From positions 1 to 64,000 of the forward strand of contig CAIYSL010000018.1 in assembly GCA_903928915.1 (NCBI GenBank): a stretch of DNA of 64,000 nt, given 5' to 3'. Position numbers and translations under genes: made by a program. The notes under the pieces are model-generated. The model saw nothing but the letters and a program-made list of their open reading frames with translations. It was not told where the DNA came from and did no database searches. Shown one piece after another: positions 34,978 to 43,313 of the stretch. Each line of letters opens with the position of its first letter. Position 1 is the first letter of the stretch. Source of the DNA: an uncultured Syntrophobacterales bacterium (GTDB lineage: Bacteria > Desulfobacterota > Syntrophia > Syntrophales > UBA5619).

Positions 34978-35778
34978 TCAGCGGGAGGCGGGAGCCGCCG
35001 GCACGGCGCCGGAAACCCGAGCCTCGGTGTGTGCCGTGACGACCGTCTCGATGGCGATCTGCATCCGGGCCCCGGTCCGGGAGGGGGGGAGGTCGAAGGC
35101 CCGAGCGGGGAGTACAGAGGCAAAAGAAAGCGCCGCCGCGAGGGCGGCCGTGAGGAGCTTCTGCTGGAGACACAGCCCCCGGGTGAGCTGCTCGGGTTTG
35201 AGATAGCCCCCCTCGACGAGAACTTCGCCGATCTTCTTGCGGGAGACCTTCTGGCGCCGGAGGGCCTCTTCGATCTTTTCCCGGGAGATCATCCGATTCC
35301 GGACGAGGATTTCCCCCAGCCGAAGCGCGGACCGCTCTTTTTGTTCCGCGCCCTGCCTGCGCTGGAACCCGAGCACCGCAGTGAGCTCCGCGGCGGTGAT
35401 CAGCCCCTTGCGGACGAGGATCGTCCCGAGCTTCTCCCCGGTCCGCTCCTGTTCCTCCAGGGCCTCCCCGAGGGAGTCGGGCCGCAGGCGTCTGGCCCGG
35501 ACGAGCAACTCGCCCAGCAGCTCGCGCATCCCCGCCGCTGCCGCAATCGCCTCTGCGGGGGAAGAGCATTCCTTCTGCACCGAGAGGATCGTCTCCAACT
35601 CCGCCTCGTCCAGGATGCCCATCCCCACGAGGACGGCACCGAGCTGGGCGCCGGTGTTCCGCTGCCGTTCGAGCGCCACCCAAAGGGCGGCCGAAGAAAC
35701 GAACGCGCCGTCGAGAAGGATCGTTCCCAGCATCCCTGTCTTTCCTGCCGGCCCGTTCATCGCCCGCGATTCTTCCAT
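34978..35778 (-). CDS. Protein with three tandem MshEN-type (c-di-GMP-binding-like) units and a C-terminal membrane segment
   Basis: The 266-residue protein contains six copies of a 24-residue motif of the form xLGxxLVxxGxLxxxxLxxxLxxQ, at residues 16-39, 45-68, 87-110, 116-139, 153-176 and 182-205. They occur as three pairs, and within each pair the spacer is exactly five residues. That is the architecture of the MshEN domain, known to bind cyclic di-GMP in MshE and related ATPases. Some copies have R or K before LG, as in binding MshEN domains, but others have M, Q or L. No ATPase follows. Instead a hydrophobic stretch (about 209-228) ending in ARA leads to a 35-residue tail. The role is unknown. 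Confidence 0.8.
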   Translation of the reverse strand: MEESRAMNGPAGKTGMLGTILLDGAFVSSAALWVALERQRNTGAQLGAVLVGMGILDEAELETILSVQKECSSPAEAIAAAAGMRELLGELLVRARRLRPDSLGEALEEQERTGEKLGTILVRKGLITAAELTAVLGFQRRQGAEQKERSALRLGEILVRNRMISREKIEEALRRQKVSRKKIGEVLVEGGYLKPEQLTRGLCLQQKLLTAALAAALSFASVLPARAFDLPPSRTGARMQIAIETVVTAHTEARVSGAVPAAPASR

Positions 35779-36002
35779 GAAACACCAGCCAGTCTTTCGT
35801 TTGCCCCCTCCCGCGGAAGGTAAGCCGGGGCCGGGGCTGCGCTTTCTTGCGCAGCCCTCCGGGCGGGCACGTCCGCCTGGAAGAGAAATCGGCAGTTCGA
35901 CGGAACAACTTTAGGGGAAAATTCGCCCGTACCTCCCGGCAGGAGGGGGCAAAGACAGCGCAGAGGAGGGGCGCGCGGCGATACGCCGCCGGCGGGAGAG
36001 GA

Positions 36003-37040
36003 TCATCCGCCGCTCAGCGCCTCGGCGCGCCGCCAGTCCTCCCGGATGATCCCCAGGAGCTCCTTCGCGAATGCCGATTCCAGGACGATGCCTTCGAAAT
36101 CGGGGGGGCAGTGGAGTTTTTGCATCAGCAGACCGTCGCCGTCGAACCAGCGGGGAAGCGCGCCTCCGAAGAAGTAGCCCGCCTCCCGGAGGGCGCGCAC
36201 CGCGGCGCCGACCCAGGGCGTCGTCAAGTCCGCCCACACCTGGTACACCGCGGCCTGCTTCTCCCGGCCCCGGGCCTCCAGTTCGGCGAGCCGGGCGCTG
36301 AAATCGTCCCCGACGGCGAAGACGGCAATGCGGGCCACCCGGGCGTGTGCGAACATGGTCATCTCCATCCGGGAGGCGGTTCCGGGGGGGATCCGATCCA
36401 CCGACGGGCTCAGCTCCCGGCTATCGTCGAGGCGCCCATATATTTGCCGGAGCACGGCGTCGTACTCCAGCGGGAGGAAGATCCGGTGCGGCTTCGGCCG
36501 GAAGCAGCGGAACGCCGCGAGCGTCGCCACCCTGCCCCCCGCGCTTTGCTCCTTGACGTAGGCCTCCGCCGGCATCAGGGCGACTTCGAGGGCCGTCTCC
36601 ACGTACCGGCACGGCGCGATCGCCTTCTGCATGAAGGGATGGTTGCAGACCGCCTCGCCGAACACCTCCTCGATCTCGGGACGGCGGGGGATGAACTCCT
36701 CGTTCAGATACCCGAGCATGCGCGTGTTGACGCCCAGGCTGCGGTAGTCCTTCCGGACCAGCCCGACCCCGGACTCGTACAGGGAGCGGCAGGGCGCCGA
36801 CGGGTACAGGTGGTTCACCCCGACGACCTCGCCGGAGGGGGTGCGGGCGCAGATCGACAGGTACCGGCCGTCCCCGTTGGCCCGGACGATCTCCGCGGGG
36901 TCGTAGAACAGCCGGATCGGGTAGAGTTCCCCGTAGACGGCCCGAAAGAGGCGGACGATCCCTGCGGCATCCTCAGGCTGAAACTCGCCGATAATGAACT
37001 GCTCCTGCCCCGGGGGCACGACCGGTGAATCATGGCTCAT
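36003..37040 (-). CDS. GNAT-type N-acetyltransferase-like protein
   Basis: A 345-residue protein whose first half shows a GNAT layout: IIGEFQPEDAAGIVRLFRAVYG, the central strand SGEVVGVNHLYP, then GLVRKDYRSLGVNTRML where acetyl-CoA would bind. The C-terminal half is longer than in simple GNATs and ends in a repeat-like unit (AVRALREAGYFFGG) that resembles the end of the gene at 39357. The start ATG 37040 overlaps the MFS stop (ATGA). It is last in a four-gene coupled cluster and its substrate is unknown. Confidence 0.72.
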   Translation of the reverse strand: MSHDSPVVPPGQEQFIIGEFQPEDAAGIVRLFRAVYGELYPIRLFYDPAEIVRANGDGRYLSICARTPSGEVVGVNHLYPSAPCRSLYESGVGLVRKDYRSLGVNTRMLGYLNEEFIPRRPEIEEVFGEAVCNHPFMQKAIAPCRYVETALEVALMPAEAYVKEQSAGGRVATLAAFRCFRPKPHRIFLPLEYDAVLRQIYGRLDDSRELSPSVDRIPPGTASRMEMTMFAHARVARIAVFAVGDDFSARLAELEARGREKQAAVYQVWADLTTPWVGAAVRALREAGYFFGGALPRWFDGDGLLMQKLHCPPDFEGIVLESAFAKELLGIIREDWRRAEALSGG

Positions 37041-38248
37041 ACATTCATTCCTTTCTTCGGTGCGGGTGACACCGATGCAGGCGACAGGTTCATGATGAAC
37101 GCGAAGCAACAGAGGGCAAAGCCCGCGGCGACGTAGAACAGGAGATCGAACCCCGCCCCGAATGTGATCAGGAACCCGCCGAGATAGGGCAGCAGGAAAT
37201 AGGCCATGTCCAGGGTGAACAGCGCGAGGTTGGTGTTGATGCCCCGCAGCAGCGGCGGCGAGGCCGAAAACAGCAGGGCGTTCAGCAGGGGGAGGCTGAT
37301 CCCCATGCACAACCCGTACGCGCCCGCCAGCAGGGAGAAGGCCGTCCGTGCGCCGGCGTGCGGCAGGATGATGAAACAGGGGAGCAGGAGCACCAAGCTT
37401 ATGCGCAGCATGACCAGTTTGTCCAATCTGTCGAACAGGACTGCGCCGAAGGCGCGGACCGCGATCATCGCCACCATCGACAGGGTGAAAAAGAGGCCCA
37501 CGTCGCCGCCGCCGGTTTGCAGGGCGAGGTCCTTCAGGAAGTAGAAGACCGTGGCATGGGCGAGATAGATCGCCAGCCCCGCGCCCAGCAGCAGCCCGAC
37601 TGCCTTCAGCCGCAGGTTCTCCCGGATCTCGGCGGAGGTGGGGCGGCGAAGCAGGACGCCGTCTTTGCTTTGCAGCGCCCGGGCGAGGCGTCCGCGCAGG
37701 GCGATCAGCAGCACGATCGCCACCACCGCGAAGATCGAGACCCCGGCATAGATGTCCGCCTCGTTGCGGACAGCGGGAAGCACGGCCTCGGTCAGCGGCG
37801 GGATCACCGCGTAGGGGATCATCATCGCCACGCTGAGGATGCTGAACCCCTGACCGCTCTTCTCCGGGGGGATGAAGTTCACGACGAGCGAGATCGCCCC
37901 CGACGTGAGCAGCACGAACGCCGCGCCGTGGGCGATGCGCACCGCGATCAGCCCCGGCACCGTCGCGACCCCCATGTACGATAAGGAGACCGCCACCAGC
38001 AGGAACAGCGACGCCAGCATGACCGCAGGGGCGTTGCGCACGTGGAGCCAGGGGAGCAGGAATAGCCGCAGGATGAACGCGGCCATCGGTTCCAGCCCGA
38101 CCAGAAAACCCCGCCACGCCACGGGGATGCCGATGGTGCCCAGGTAGTGGTAGAAACTGTAGAAGACGCAGACGTTGCAGAAGGCCGCCATGATCGTCAG
38201 GGCGAGGGCGACAAACTCGAAGGAGATCCAGTTCCCGGGGGTGCGCAT
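37037..38248 (-). CDS. Major facilitator superfamily transporter
   Basis: A 403-residue membrane protein with about 12 hydrophobic helices and a central cytoplasmic loop (about residues 190-215, rich in Arg and Lys). GFLVGLEPMAAF and the VPGLIAVRIAHGAAFVLLT helix fit MFS permeases. It lies between an aminotransferase and an acetyltransferase, consistent with exporting or importing the small molecule they handle. No substrate can be assigned. Confidence 0.88.
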   Translation of the reverse strand: MRTPGNWISFEFVALALTIMAAFCNVCVFYSFYHYLGTIGIPVAWRGFLVGLEPMAAFILRLFLLPWLHVRNAPAVMLASLFLLVAVSLSYMGVATVPGLIAVRIAHGAAFVLLTSGAISLVVNFIPPEKSGQGFSILSVAMMIPYAVIPPLTEAVLPAVRNEADIYAGVSIFAVVAIVLLIALRGRLARALQSKDGVLLRRPTSAEIRENLRLKAVGLLLGAGLAIYLAHATVFYFLKDLALQTGGGDVGLFFTLSMVAMIAVRAFGAVLFDRLDKLVMLRISLVLLLPCFIILPHAGARTAFSLLAGAYGLCMGISLPLLNALLFSASPPLLRGINTNLALFTLDMAYFLLPYLGGFLITFGAGFDLLFYVAAGFALCCFAFIMNLSPASVSPAPKKGMNV

Positions 38249-38266
38249 CGCAAGAGGGTCCTTTCG

Positions 38267-39376
38267 CTACGGCAGGATCTTTTTCAAGGCGGCAACGCAG
38301 GCCTCCATCGCCTCCTGCCCGGCCAGGGTGATCCGGATGTGGTTCGGACAGCGGAAGCCGGTCATCGGCCGGATCATGATCCCCTCGCGCATCAGCTTCC
38401 GGTAGGCCAGGGTATCGCTCAGCGGGAGCTTCGCAATCAGGTAATTCCCCTCCCCCGCGATCACCGGCAGACCCATCTTCGCCAGCTCCCCGCGCAGAAA
38501 TGTCCGGCTCGTCCGGACCAGTGCGCGGGTCCGGCGGATGTGTCCCGTGTCGTCCTTCAGCGCCGCCAGGGCCGCCTCCTGGGCGATGCGGTTCACCGAA
38601 TAGACGACGCAGGTCCGGCGGATCATGTCCACGACCTCCGGCGCGCCGACCAGGTACCCGATCCGGAGCGCGGCGAGGCCGTACATCTTCGAGAAGGTCC
38701 GAAACACGACGAGGTTCGGGTATTCCCCGAGCAGGGAGATGCCGTTCGGGAAGTCCTCCTGCTCGACGAATTCGCAGTAGGCCTCGTCGACGACGACGAT
38801 CCGCCTGCCGCCGACGGCGGCGAGGAAGCCCCGCAGCCGCTCCCGCGTCCAGTAGCTCCCCGTGGGGTTGTTCGGGTTGCAGACGAACAGGATCTTCGTG
38901 CGCGGGTCGATGGCGGCGAGCATCGCCGCGTCGTCGAACCCCTCGTCCTTGAGGGGGATGACCCGCGCCTCGATCCCGGAGAAGACGGCCACCCACTCGT
39001 ACACGGCAAAGGTCTTGTCGGCGGTGACGATGTTGTCCCCCTGCTCGCAGAAGGCCTTGATCACGAAGGCGATCACCTCGTTGGCCCCGTTGCCGACGAG
39101 TATCTGGCCGGGGTCGACGCCGTGGACGGCCCCGAGCTCCTGCCGGAGGTAGTAGGAATCGCCGCTCGGATAGACGGCGCCCTGGGGCGGCGGGAAGCGC
39201 CGGATCACCTCCTGGGCGCCGGGCGGCGGCCCGAGCGGGTTTTCGTTGTTGTTCAGACGGTACAGCCGCGCGCAGCCGTAGAGCTTCATCAGCTCCGGGT
39301 CGGGCCTGCTGGGGATGTAGGGCTCGAATTCCCGGACATAGGCCGGGACCAGGCTCTCAAGATTCGGTTGCGTCAT
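38267..39376 (-). CDS. Fold-type I aminotransferase, histidinol-phosphate aminotransferase-like
   Basis: A PLP enzyme of 369 residues. LNNNENPLGPPP near residue 42, VCNPNNPTGSYW, and the PLP-lysine segment TFSKMYGLAALRIGY near residue 230 mark the HisC subfamily. No other histidine-biosynthesis gene is near, and the neighbours are GNAT-like and MFS genes, so a role in a specialised amino compound is as likely as histidine synthesis. It overlaps the preceding gene by 20 bases. Confidence 0.9.
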   Translation of the reverse strand: MTQPNLESLVPAYVREFEPYIPSRPDPELMKLYGCARLYRLNNNENPLGPPPGAQEVIRRFPPPQGAVYPSGDSYYLRQELGAVHGVDPGQILVGNGANEVIAFVIKAFCEQGDNIVTADKTFAVYEWVAVFSGIEARVIPLKDEGFDDAAMLAAIDPRTKILFVCNPNNPTGSYWTRERLRGFLAAVGGRRIVVVDEAYCEFVEQEDFPNGISLLGEYPNLVVFRTFSKMYGLAALRIGYLVGAPEVVDMIRRTCVVYSVNRIAQEAALAALKDDTGHIRRTRALVRTSRTFLRGELAKMGLPVIAGEGNYLIAKLPLSDTLAYRKLMREGIMIRPMTGFRCPNHIRITLAGQEAMEACVAALKKILP

Positions 39377-40676
39377 GATGCTGGAAGATCACGAGGTCCG
39401 CTTGCCCGGCAAAGGGCAAAAGGAGCGCCGGCGTGAACCCGTTGGCCATCAGGACCGGGATCAGCTCCGCGTGCCAGGGGAGCCCCAGGTCGATTTCGAA
39501 CAGCAGGGTGGTCAGGCCGTCGGCCTGCAGGTAGCGGACGTGCCGCGCCACGTTGGCGGCCAGATCGGCGCCGGGCCACAGGGGGCGGAGGGTCGCCTCG
39601 GCCCTCTCCCGGACGATCTCGGCGGCGAACAGGGATGCGCCGAGGCGCGTTTCGCCCATCGCCTGGACGGTCCGGATCTGACGGGCCAGGACCAGCCGGT
39701 CATACTCGCCGGTGAGCCAGACCGTCAGGTCCGCCGGGACCCAGACCTCGGCGCCGGGATCCTCGTGGAGATGCCGGAAGAAGAAGGACACTCCCCCCCC
39801 CGGCCCCTCGGCGGTCGAAGGGGGAAGGGACCCGAGGTGCTCGAACTGGGGCTCCAGGGCCTTCGGCAGGCCGGCGAGGCTCAACAGCCCCAGGGCCTTT
39901 GTCCGGGCGATCGAGGCGATCAGGGCGGTCAGCAGCGCGTCGGCCGCAGCAATCTGTTCTCCCTCGGAAAAGAGATAGGGGCCGTGGAACTGCACGATCC
40001 GCTCCGAGCGCCCGGAAAAGATGATCCCTCCGACGATCTCCCGCTTCTGACTGATCGCCGTCAGGCACCGATACTCGCCGCCGGCAACCATGTCCGCCAC
40101 CTTGCCCGGGTAGGCGAAGAACGGCGGCCGGTCGCGCTCCGGGGAGAACCGGCCCGCCAGCAGGGCGAAGCGCTTGACCCGCTCGCGATCCGGTTCTTCC
40201 ACGCTCACTCCGGCCGGGGCTGCCGGGCGGGGAAGCTGTTCGGAAAAGCGGGGGTAGACCTTTTCCATCGTCACGGCCAGACAGATCCGGTGGCCTTTCT
40301 CCTCAGTGAGATGGAGACGGTCTACGGAGCGGGAGGCGATCATGAGCCCCATCTCATCCAGGTCGCATTGCCCGTCCTTGGCCGAGTCCGAGGCGATGTT
40401 GAGTCCCTTGAGGTTCAACTGCGGGGCATGAAAACGGAAGAGGACCCGGGTGTAATACAGGCCGTCCTGGCAGGCGGTCTCCAGCTGTTCCCCCGCACAA
40501 ACGGCGCCGCAGAGGTGCAGAAAGATCTCCTCCGTTGCCAGCGAGAGCTTCAGGGATTCCGTTCTCGCCAGACCGAACAGGGACGCCGCCGACTCCACAA
40601 ACTGCGTGACGACGGGAAGGAAGGGGGCGCGGGCTTCGAGGTGCAGCTGGACGGTGCCGTGTCTGGGTTCGTGCAT
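39357..40676 (-). CDS. Fusion: RsbW-like ATPase-fold domain plus acetyltransferase-like region
   Basis: A 439-residue protein. The N-terminal 140 residues resemble anti-sigma/serine-kinase (RsbW, SpoIIAB) HATPase domains: FLPVVTQFVESAASLFG, then LSLATEEIFLHLC where the N-box would be, although the usual Asn is not at its place, and a DEMGLMIASRSVDRL segment. The remainder looks like a degenerate tandem acetyltransferase fold with EYRCLTAISQKREIVGGIIF. It is first in the cluster, so it may regulate or prime the other three products. This is a weak family-level call and should be tested by structure prediction. Confidence 0.55.
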   Translation of the reverse strand: MHEPRHGTVQLHLEARAPFLPVVTQFVESAASLFGLARTESLKLSLATEEIFLHLCGAVCAGEQLETACQDGLYYTRVLFRFHAPQLNLKGLNIASDSAKDGQCDLDEMGLMIASRSVDRLHLTEEKGHRICLAVTMEKVYPRFSEQLPRPAAPAGVSVEEPDRERVKRFALLAGRFSPERDRPPFFAYPGKVADMVAGGEYRCLTAISQKREIVGGIIFSGRSERIVQFHGPYLFSEGEQIAAADALLTALIASIARTKALGLLSLAGLPKALEPQFEHLGSLPPSTAEGPGGGVSFFFRHLHEDPGAEVWVPADLTVWLTGEYDRLVLARQIRTVQAMGETRLGASLFAAEIVRERAEATLRPLWPGADLAANVARHVRYLQADGLTTLLFEIDLGLPWHAELIPVLMANGFTPALLLPFAGQADLVIFQHHDATES

Positions 40677-40997
40677 GCTCTTTCCCCTGCGTCGTTACCG
40701 GATACGCCCCGAGGGGCCGATCATGCGCCCGAGTATAGGGAAAATGCGGCAGCGAGTCAACGGGATTCGCGGCCCTCGTCCGCTGCGCTTTCGCCGTTGA
40801 TAGGCCGCGCTTCCCTGTGGTATAGTCCCTCCGCCTTCAGAAGCCTCAAGGCTGTGCGCCCTGCCGCTGAACCTTTTTGCGCGGTTGCTCCGCGGAACGG
40901 GTTCTTGCCCGCCATGCGGAAAACGTCCCCGGGCAGCGCGGAATGGAGTGGGTGACGAGGGGTGGATTATCAGGGGGTGGGGGGGGAGAAGGATGTC
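40677..40997. other. Divergent spacer between the aminotransferase cluster and the molybdenum hydroxylase
   Basis: These 321 bases hold no gene. They contain the plus-strand promoter at 40797-40826, and presumably a minus-strand promoter for the cluster that could not be recognised. The promoter implies a leader of about 165 bases before the hydroxylase gene, with no clear riboswitch structure seen. Confidence 0.5.
40797..40826 (+). promoter_or_regulatory. Putative sigma-70 promoter for the molybdenum hydroxylase operon
   Basis: TTGATA (5/6) and TATAGT (5/6) are separated by 18 bases in the divergent spacer and point toward the hydroxylase genes. Confidence 0.6.
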
Positions 40998-43313
40998 ATG
41001 ACGGGAAGGATCCCTGAGATCGGCCGGCCGCTCCCCCGGGCGGATGCGGCGGCGAAGGTCACCGGTGCGGAGAAGTACGCCGCGGACCACTGCGGTGACA
41101 GCCCGCTCTGGGCCGGGGTCCGGCGGGCGGGGGTCCCCCACGGCCGGATCCTCGGGGTCGATACCGCCGCGGCAAAGGACCTTCCCGGCGTGGTTGCCGT
41201 CCTCACCGGCCGGGATGTCCCCGGGACCAACCGCCAGGGGATCGTCCACAAGGACCAGCCGGTCCTGTGCACCGACAAGGTCCGCCACTGCGGCGATGCC
41301 GTCGCCCTGGTGATCGCCGAGGACCGGCAGATCCTGGCGGAGGCCCTCGACCGGATCCGTGTGGACATCGCCCCCCTCCCGGGGGTATTCGGGATCGACG
41401 ACGCCCTGGCGCCGGGCGCGCCGCTCGTCCATGAGGAGCACAAGGGCGGCAATGTCCTGCTGGCTGCGGAGATCAGGAAGGGGGACGCAGCCGCGGCGCT
41501 CTCCGCCTGCCCGGTCGTGATCGAGGAGACCTTCGCGGTTCCGATGGCGGCTCACGCCTTCCTGGAGACGGAAAACGGCGTCGCCCGTCAGGATCCCGAC
41601 GGGAGGATCGTCATGACCGTCTCCACCCAGGCCCCCTTCCGCGACCGCTGGGAGGTGGGCCACGCCCTGGGCCTCCCGATGGAGCGGATCCGGGTCATCG
41701 CTCCCTACCTGGGCGGCGGGTTCGGGGGCAAGGACGGCGCCACGGTCCAGTGCTTCCTCGCGCTGGCGGCCCTGCATGCCGGGGGGCGTCCGGTGAAGAT
41801 GGTCTGGAGCCGCGAGGAGAGCTTCCTGGCCGGATACAAGCGCCATGCCGCGCGGCTCTGGTACCGCCTCGGCGCAGACGCGGACGGGACCCTCCGCGCG
41901 CTCCACTGCCGCCTGTACTACGACACCGGCGCTTACGCCCACCTGGGAGGTGAGGTGATGGCCCTGGGGATGGAGCACGCCGCCGGCCCCTATCGGATCC
42001 CCCATACCCTGACCGAAGGGTGGTGCCTGTACACGAACAACCCCGTGGCCGGCGCAATGCGCGGGTTCGGCGTCGCGCAGGTGAGCTTTGCCTGCGAGCG
42101 GATGATCGACCTGCTCGCGAAAAGACTGGGATGCGATCCCCTCGCGCTCCGGCTGCAGAATGCCCTGCGGCAGGGCGATCAAAACGGCGCCGGTGTGGAG
42201 TTGACCCAGCCCGCGGGGGTCGCCTCCTGCATCGAGACGGCCGGCAGCCACCCGCTCTGGCGCGGGCGCAGGGAGTGGATCGCGCAGGCGGGCCCCTTCA
42301 AGAAACGGGGGGTCGGCGTGGCCGCCGTGTTCAACGCCATGGGGTACGGCCGGGGGCTCCCGGACTCGGCGCTCGCCAAAATCGAGCTGCTTCCGGACGG
42401 CAGGCTTCGGCTGTACTCGGGCGTCTCCGACATGGGACAGGGAAACACCACCGCCTTCCTGCAGATCGCCGGGCAGATCCTGCGGCAGGAAGACACCGCC
42501 TTCGAGATCGTCCTGCCCGACACGGACCGGACCCTCCCCTCGGGCTCGGCCTCGGCCAGCCGGACGACCTACACCTACGGGAACGCCCTGATCAGGGCCT
42601 GCGAGGAGCTCCGCCGGCGGATCGTGGGCCGCGCCGCCCTGCTGCTCCTCGTGGATACCCTGGAGGACCTGGAGATTCTCCCCGGGCGGGTCCGTCACCC
42701 CGCCACCGGGCGGGAGGTCCCGATCGCCGCCCTGGCCGCGACGATGACCGAACCGGAGCGGATCTGCATCAGCCAGTTCCTGATGCCCGTCGTCAAGGAC
42801 ATCCCGGACACGGGCAAGGCCTTCTTCATCGGGTTTCCTCATCTGCTGTTCTCCCACGCGGCCCATGTGGCCCGTGTCGAGGTGGACGAACTGACGGGGC
42901 AGGTCGCGGTGGACTCCTACCTGGCCGTGACCGAGGCGGGTAGCGTCCTCAACCCCCAGGCGGTGGAGCAGCAAATCCAGGGCGCCGTCGCCCAGGGGAT
43001 CGGTTACGCGCTCTGCGAAGAGGTCCGGCTGGCCGAGGGGCGGATACTCACCCCCGATTTGGCCACCTACGTCATCCCCGGGGCGCAGGACCTGCCGGAG
43101 ATTCTCTCGCTTGCCGTCGAGATCGGCGAGCCGACCGGGCCGTACGGGATGAAGGGGGCGGGCGAGGTGGGGATCGACGGTCCCCTGCCCGCGATCGCCA
43201 ACGCCGTGGCCGACGCCTGCGGCATCGCGATCACCCGGGCGCCGCTCACCGCCGAACGGGTCCTGGAGGCGCTGCGGGACAGCGACCGCGGCGGCGCGGA
43301 GGGGCGGGCATGA
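40998..43313 (+). CDS. Xanthine dehydrogenase-family molybdopterin-binding subunit
   Basis: The catalytic Mo subunit (771 residues) of a molybdenum hydroxylase, which adds water-derived oxygen to an aldehyde or N-heterocycle. Cofactor motifs are PYLGGGFGGKDG near residue 232, AMRGFGVAQ near 350, the GQGNTT loop, and the catalytic Glu in GMKGAGEVG close to the C-terminus. The start at 40998 has AAGGA six bases upstream; the track start is 12 codons earlier. The substrate is unknown. The stop overlaps the next gene (ATGA). Confidence 0.93.
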   Translation: MTGRIPEIGRPLPRADAAAKVTGAEKYAADHCGDSPLWAGVRRAGVPHGRILGVDTAAAKDLPGVVAVLTGRDVPGTNRQGIVHKDQPVLCTDKVRHCGDAVALVIAEDRQILAEALDRIRVDIAPLPGVFGIDDALAPGAPLVHEEHKGGNVLLAAEIRKGDAAAALSACPVVIEETFAVPMAAHAFLETENGVARQDPDGRIVMTVSTQAPFRDRWEVGHALGLPMERIRVIAPYLGGGFGGKDGATVQCFLALAALHAGGRPVKMVWSREESFLAGYKRHAARLWYRLGADADGTLRALHCRLYYDTGAYAHLGGEVMALGMEHAAGPYRIPHTLTEGWCLYTNNPVAGAMRGFGVAQVSFACERMIDLLAKRLGCDPLALRLQNALRQGDQNGAGVELTQPAGVASCIETAGSHPLWRGRREWIAQAGPFKKRGVGVAAVFNAMGYGRGLPDSALAKIELLPDGRLRLYSGVSDMGQGNTTAFLQIAGQILRQEDTAFEIVLPDTDRTLPSGSASASRTTYTYGNALIRACEELRRRIVGRAALLLLVDTLEDLEILPGRVRHPATGREVPIAALAATMTEPERICISQFLMPVVKDIPDTGKAFFIGFPHLLFSHAAHVARVEVDELTGQVAVDSYLAVTEAGSVLNPQAVEQQIQGAVAQGIGYALCEEVRLAEGRILTPDLATYVIPGAQDLPEILSLAVEIGEPTGPYGMKGAGEVGIDGPLPAIANAVADACGIAITRAPLTAERVLEALRDSDRGGAEGRA

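Noticed and set aside
38267-39376. Calling the aminotransferase hisC
   Set aside because: Sequence fits the subfamily, but no histidine genes are near and it is coupled to MFS and acetyltransferase-like genes, so the symbol would overstate the evidence.
40695-42974. 759-residue minus-strand ORF opposite the Mo subunit
   Set aside because: Antisense to a gene with all cofactor motifs; composition indicates a shadow.
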